This document shows, one piece after another, positions 29,920 through 32,069 of a DNA stretch of 32,069 nt (its first letter is position 1; every line of letters begins with the position of its first letter). Origin of the DNA: Euryarchaeota archaeon UBA58 (lineage in GTDB: Archaea > Thermoplasmatota > Poseidoniia > Poseidoniales > Thalassarchaeaceae); NCBI GenBank assembly GCA_002498525.1, contig DAHR01000016.1, positions 1 to 32,069 on the forward strand, read 5' to 3'. The notes under the pieces were generated by a model. It saw nothing but the letters and a program-made list of their open reading frames with translations, searched no databases and had not been told where the DNA came from. The translations under genes and the position numbers were made by a program.

Positions 29920-31491
29920 CTAATTCTCCTCTGGGATGTAATACAACTGCACACTTCCCGTTCCCAGAGCAACCGGTTGGCCGACAATAATGTTCTCTGC
30001 GACACCACGTAAATTGTCTCTCTCGCCGATGACAGCCGCGCGTAGCAGATGGTTGACCGTGACTTCGAATGCGGAGCGTGCGAGGATGCTGTGTTTCGTC
30101 CCACTGACTCCGTGTCTGCCGATAGCTCGGACTTCGCCTTCACTGGTCATGACGTCCGAGACGGTTATGAGATGTCGAACATCAACTTCGAGGCCAGCGC
30201 CTTCGAGGGTGTCTTTCATTTCGTTGATGATGGCTTGTCGAGCGGCCTCGACACCAAAACATTGGTAGATCTCATTGATGTTGTTGGTGTAGGTTCGCCC
30301 ACGATCGACGCCGGCGAATTCGCTGACACGCGCAAGATTCGAACCAATGGTAGAGATGTAGAACTCGCCAGTGTCGCGATTCGGACCTTGGACATTCGCT
30401 CGAACGATGTCGGGCAAACCCTTCAATCTGAGTTTTTTCACCTTTTCTTCAAGTTGCAGAAGAGCGGTGTAAGTGGGTGGATCATTGGCCAGTTCGGCCA
30501 GATCATCTTCCTTGGTGATGCCTGGGATGATTTTCAGAATCTTGGGGCGGGCTTCATTATCGACCTGAATATAAAGGCGCAAGGCGCGCTGAAGTTTGTC
30601 GCGAACCTCAGCACCTGTCATTTTCTTCAGCCTGAGGTTCGAGACATTCAGTTGAAGATTCAGATGGCGTTGGGCAACGTCAACATCGATGGAAGCGATG
30701 TCTCGTGTGGTCGTTGTTTCGAGAGCAGCAGCAATCTGCTGAACCTTCTTCTCATCGGTGCGCAGTGGTTTACCCTTCGAGTTGTTCTCCTCAAGATAGA
30801 CTTTCATCGTCGGAGTCTTCGGAACCTTCCGTGAGTCGACGATTTCGATCACACGTGGCAGTCCCTGAGTCACATTGACAGTCGCTACACCAGCATAGTG
30901 GAAGGTACGCATAGTCATCTGCGTACCCGGTTCACCGATGGATTGCGCTGTCGTGATTCCTACGGCTTCGTAAGGATCAACGCGCGATTTAACCATGCTG
31001 GCATCGGCAGAAGCGATTACCTTCCTAGCCTGCGCTGCAGTCAACTTCTTCTCACCTCGCGCGTGGATTCCTAAAACGAGATCATAGATGGTCTTCGGCG
31101 TGATTCTGATGTCGCCCTTGGCCGCTACATCGAAAAGTTGGACGTAAATCGGATCGTCGACATCGATGTCACGGTGAATCTGACGCATCTTCTCTTCACT
31201 GTCGTAGGATTGCAGAGGAAGGAGGCTCTTCTTGCGACGCCGAGAGGCGACTCGGCGTCGAATCAACGTCTTTGGGGTTGCTTTCTCCTTCTGGGCTGCT
31301 TTAGTCGAGCCTTGAATGACCTCGCTGATCTGTTGAGCCATTCCAGAATCCGTGGCACATGTCTGAGCAATCTCTCCGGCTGAAAGGATCTTGACATCAT
31401 CCCACTTGCGATCGTCGGCAAGCCGGTGAGCATATTCTTCTGCGATTCCGAGATCCATGAGTTTCTTCTTCGTTGCACTCTTTACGACCAT
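29920..31491 (-). CDS. rpoA2: DNA-directed RNA polymerase subunit A'' (Rpo1C) with N-terminal extension
   Basis: 523 residues from ATG 31491, which overlaps the stop of rpoA' (TGATG); a GTG at 31494 is less likely. The trigger-loop region GEPGTQMTMRTFHYAG (about 185-200) and the later GSNLARV, RGRTYTNN and GRHGVSGTKHSILARSAFE blocks are typical of A''. In usual archaeal A'' the trigger loop lies much nearer the N-terminus. Here there are roughly 100 extra residues: a helix-hairpin-helix-like start (MDLGIAEEYAHRLADD), then a very basic linker (RRRVASRRRKK). The extension may contact nucleic acid at the RNAP surface. Confidence 0.96.
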   Translation of the reverse strand: MVVKSATKKKLMDLGIAEEYAHRLADDRKWDDVKILSAGEIAQTCATDSGMAQQISEVIQGSTKAAQKEKATPKTLIRRRVASRRRKKSLLPLQSYDSEEKMRQIHRDIDVDDPIYVQLFDVAAKGDIRITPKTIYDLVLGIHARGEKKLTAAQARKVIASADASMVKSRVDPYEAVGITTAQSIGEPGTQMTMRTFHYAGVATVNVTQGLPRVIEIVDSRKVPKTPTMKVYLEENNSKGKPLRTDEKKVQQIAAALETTTTRDIASIDVDVAQRHLNLQLNVSNLRLKKMTGAEVRDKLQRALRLYIQVDNEARPKILKIIPGITKEDDLAELANDPPTYTALLQLEEKVKKLRLKGLPDIVRANVQGPNRDTGEFYISTIGSNLARVSEFAGVDRGRTYTNNINEIYQCFGVEAARQAIINEMKDTLEGAGLEVDVRHLITVSDVMTSEGEVRAIGRHGVSGTKHSILARSAFEVTVNHLLRAAVIGERDNLRGVAENIIVGQPVALGTGSVQLYYIPEEN

Positions 31492-32069
31492 CACTCACCA
31501 CCTCCCAGAGCCTCGTCGAGAACCTGTGTGACATCGAAAGGCATTCCCTTACGGCTGCGCGCAGGATCGATACCATCCTCACCGTACTCGAATTGGATGA
31601 TGCGGTCTGCGGTGTTACGAACAGAGCCCTTTCCGTCAGAAGAGACCTTGAGATCCTCCATCGCATTGATCAATCGACGCTGCATGTATCCAGACTTACT
31701 GGTACGGACTGCAGTATCGACGAGGGATTCGCGGCCAGAGATTGAAAGCATGAAGAATTCAGTCGGTTCGAGTCCCTTCTTGAAGGAAGAAGCGACGAAT
31801 CCCTTCTCCCTCGAACCCTTCACGCCTCGCGCGAAGTGAGAAAGAACACGGTCTTGATAACCACGTTCAAGGCGCTTTCCACGAACCTTCGGTTGTCCTA
31901 TGGAACCAGCCATCATGGCTAGATTGTCCATCGATCCGCGGGCGCCGGAAGTAGCCATGATCACCGCGGAGTTATCATCTCCCAGATAGGACTTGGCGAC
32001 ATTTCCAGATTCACCCTTCGCGGAATCGAGTAGTTGCAGGATGTTCTCCTCCAGAGTCTCGATTGGCGT
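31491..32069 (-). CDS. rpoA1: DNA-directed RNA polymerase subunit A' (Rpo1N), C-terminal part
   Basis: The frame is open from the window end (32069) to TGA 31493-31491, giving the last ~192 residues. The stretch from SGARGSMDNLAMMAGSIGQP through KVRGKRLERGYQDR to GFVASSFKKGLEPTEFFM and GRESLVDTAVRTSKSGYMQR is the region leading into and including the bridge helix (TAVRTSKSGYMQRRL). The split from A'' follows directly, as in most archaea. Its stop codon overlaps the A'' start, coupling their translation. The remaining N-terminal part lies beyond the window. Confidence 0.97.
   Translation of the reverse strand, partial: TPIETLEENILQLLDSAKGESGNVAKSYLGDDNSAVIMATSGARGSMDNLAMMAGSIGQPKVRGKRLERGYQDRVLSHFARGVKGSREKGFVASSFKKGLEPTEFFMLSISGRESLVDTAVRTSKSGYMQRRLINAMEDLKVSSDGKGSVRNTADRIIQFEYGEDGIDPARSRKGMPFDVTQVLDEALGGGE

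Noticed and set aside
30049..30834. 261-codon plus-strand frame antisense to rpoA2
   Set aside because: The minus strand encodes conserved RNA polymerase A'' blocks throughout; the antisense frame has no recognisable domain.

Overview
The window looks like part of a planktonic euryarchaeal genome in the Thermoplasmatota, most likely Marine Group II (Candidatus Poseidoniales) or a close relative. The archaeal evidence is a split RNA polymerase largest subunit (A' then A'') followed by ribosomal protein L30e, a proteasome beta subunit beside the KH/beta-CASP termination factor FttA (aCPSF1), ribosomal protein eS1 (S3Ae), an archaeal/eukaryal-type TrpRS, ZPR1, SepF and a PF01877-type RNA-binding protein. 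Bacterial-looking genes are mixed in (ThyA-FolA, a PlsC-like acyltransferase, LemA, a 7Fe ferredoxin), as is common in marine Thermoplasmatota. The taxonomic call is an inference from gene content. No insertion sequence, CRISPR array, integrase or origin was seen.

Layout. 1-2.65 kb: the end of an MFS transporter, malate dehydrogenase and a Nudix hydrolase. 2.7-3.75 kb: two tandem GC-rich hairpins, a tRNA-Pro(UGG), a small zinc-ribbon protein and a small membrane protein. 3.77-9.1 kb: FttA and proteasome beta on the minus strand, SepF and ZPR1 on the plus strand, then TrpRS on the minus strand. 9.2-13.6 kb: a saccharopine-dehydrogenase-like oxidoreductase, a secreted membrane-anchored protein, an acyltransferase, thymidylate synthase and dihydrofolate reductase. 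13.7-15.7 kb: a GIDE-like membrane protein and LemA, each preceded by a similar ~31-nt element. 15.8-18.3 kb (minus): eS1, a purine nucleoside phosphorylase, a two-helix membrane protein and a MazG-like protein. 18.4-20.4 kb (plus): an RNA-binding protein, ferredoxin and PdxS.

20.4-28.6 kb is the most interesting part. A tightly packed minus-strand operon encodes a membrane-anchored protein with two cytoplasmic zinc ribbons, a DtxR-family metalloregulator, a five-helix membrane protein and a coiled-coil protein. Divergent from it are three more coiled-coil genes that look paralogous to the fourth (COG1340-like). The 96-bp region between the two transcription units holds a perfect 19-bp palindrome, AAGGTCACGTAGTGACCTT. 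It has the length and half-site character of a DtxR operator and abuts a TATA-like element of the coiled-coil trio. I propose that this is one regulon: a metal-responsive envelope or cytoskeletal coiled-coil system of unknown function.

28.6-32.07 kb (minus): an unrecognised protein, then L30e, RNA polymerase A'' with a long N-terminal extension, and the C-terminal end of A'. Short overlaps (ATGA, TGATG) and clear Shine-Dalgarno sequences are common, while several genes have TATA-like elements about 27-30 nt before the start codon, suggesting leaderless mRNAs.
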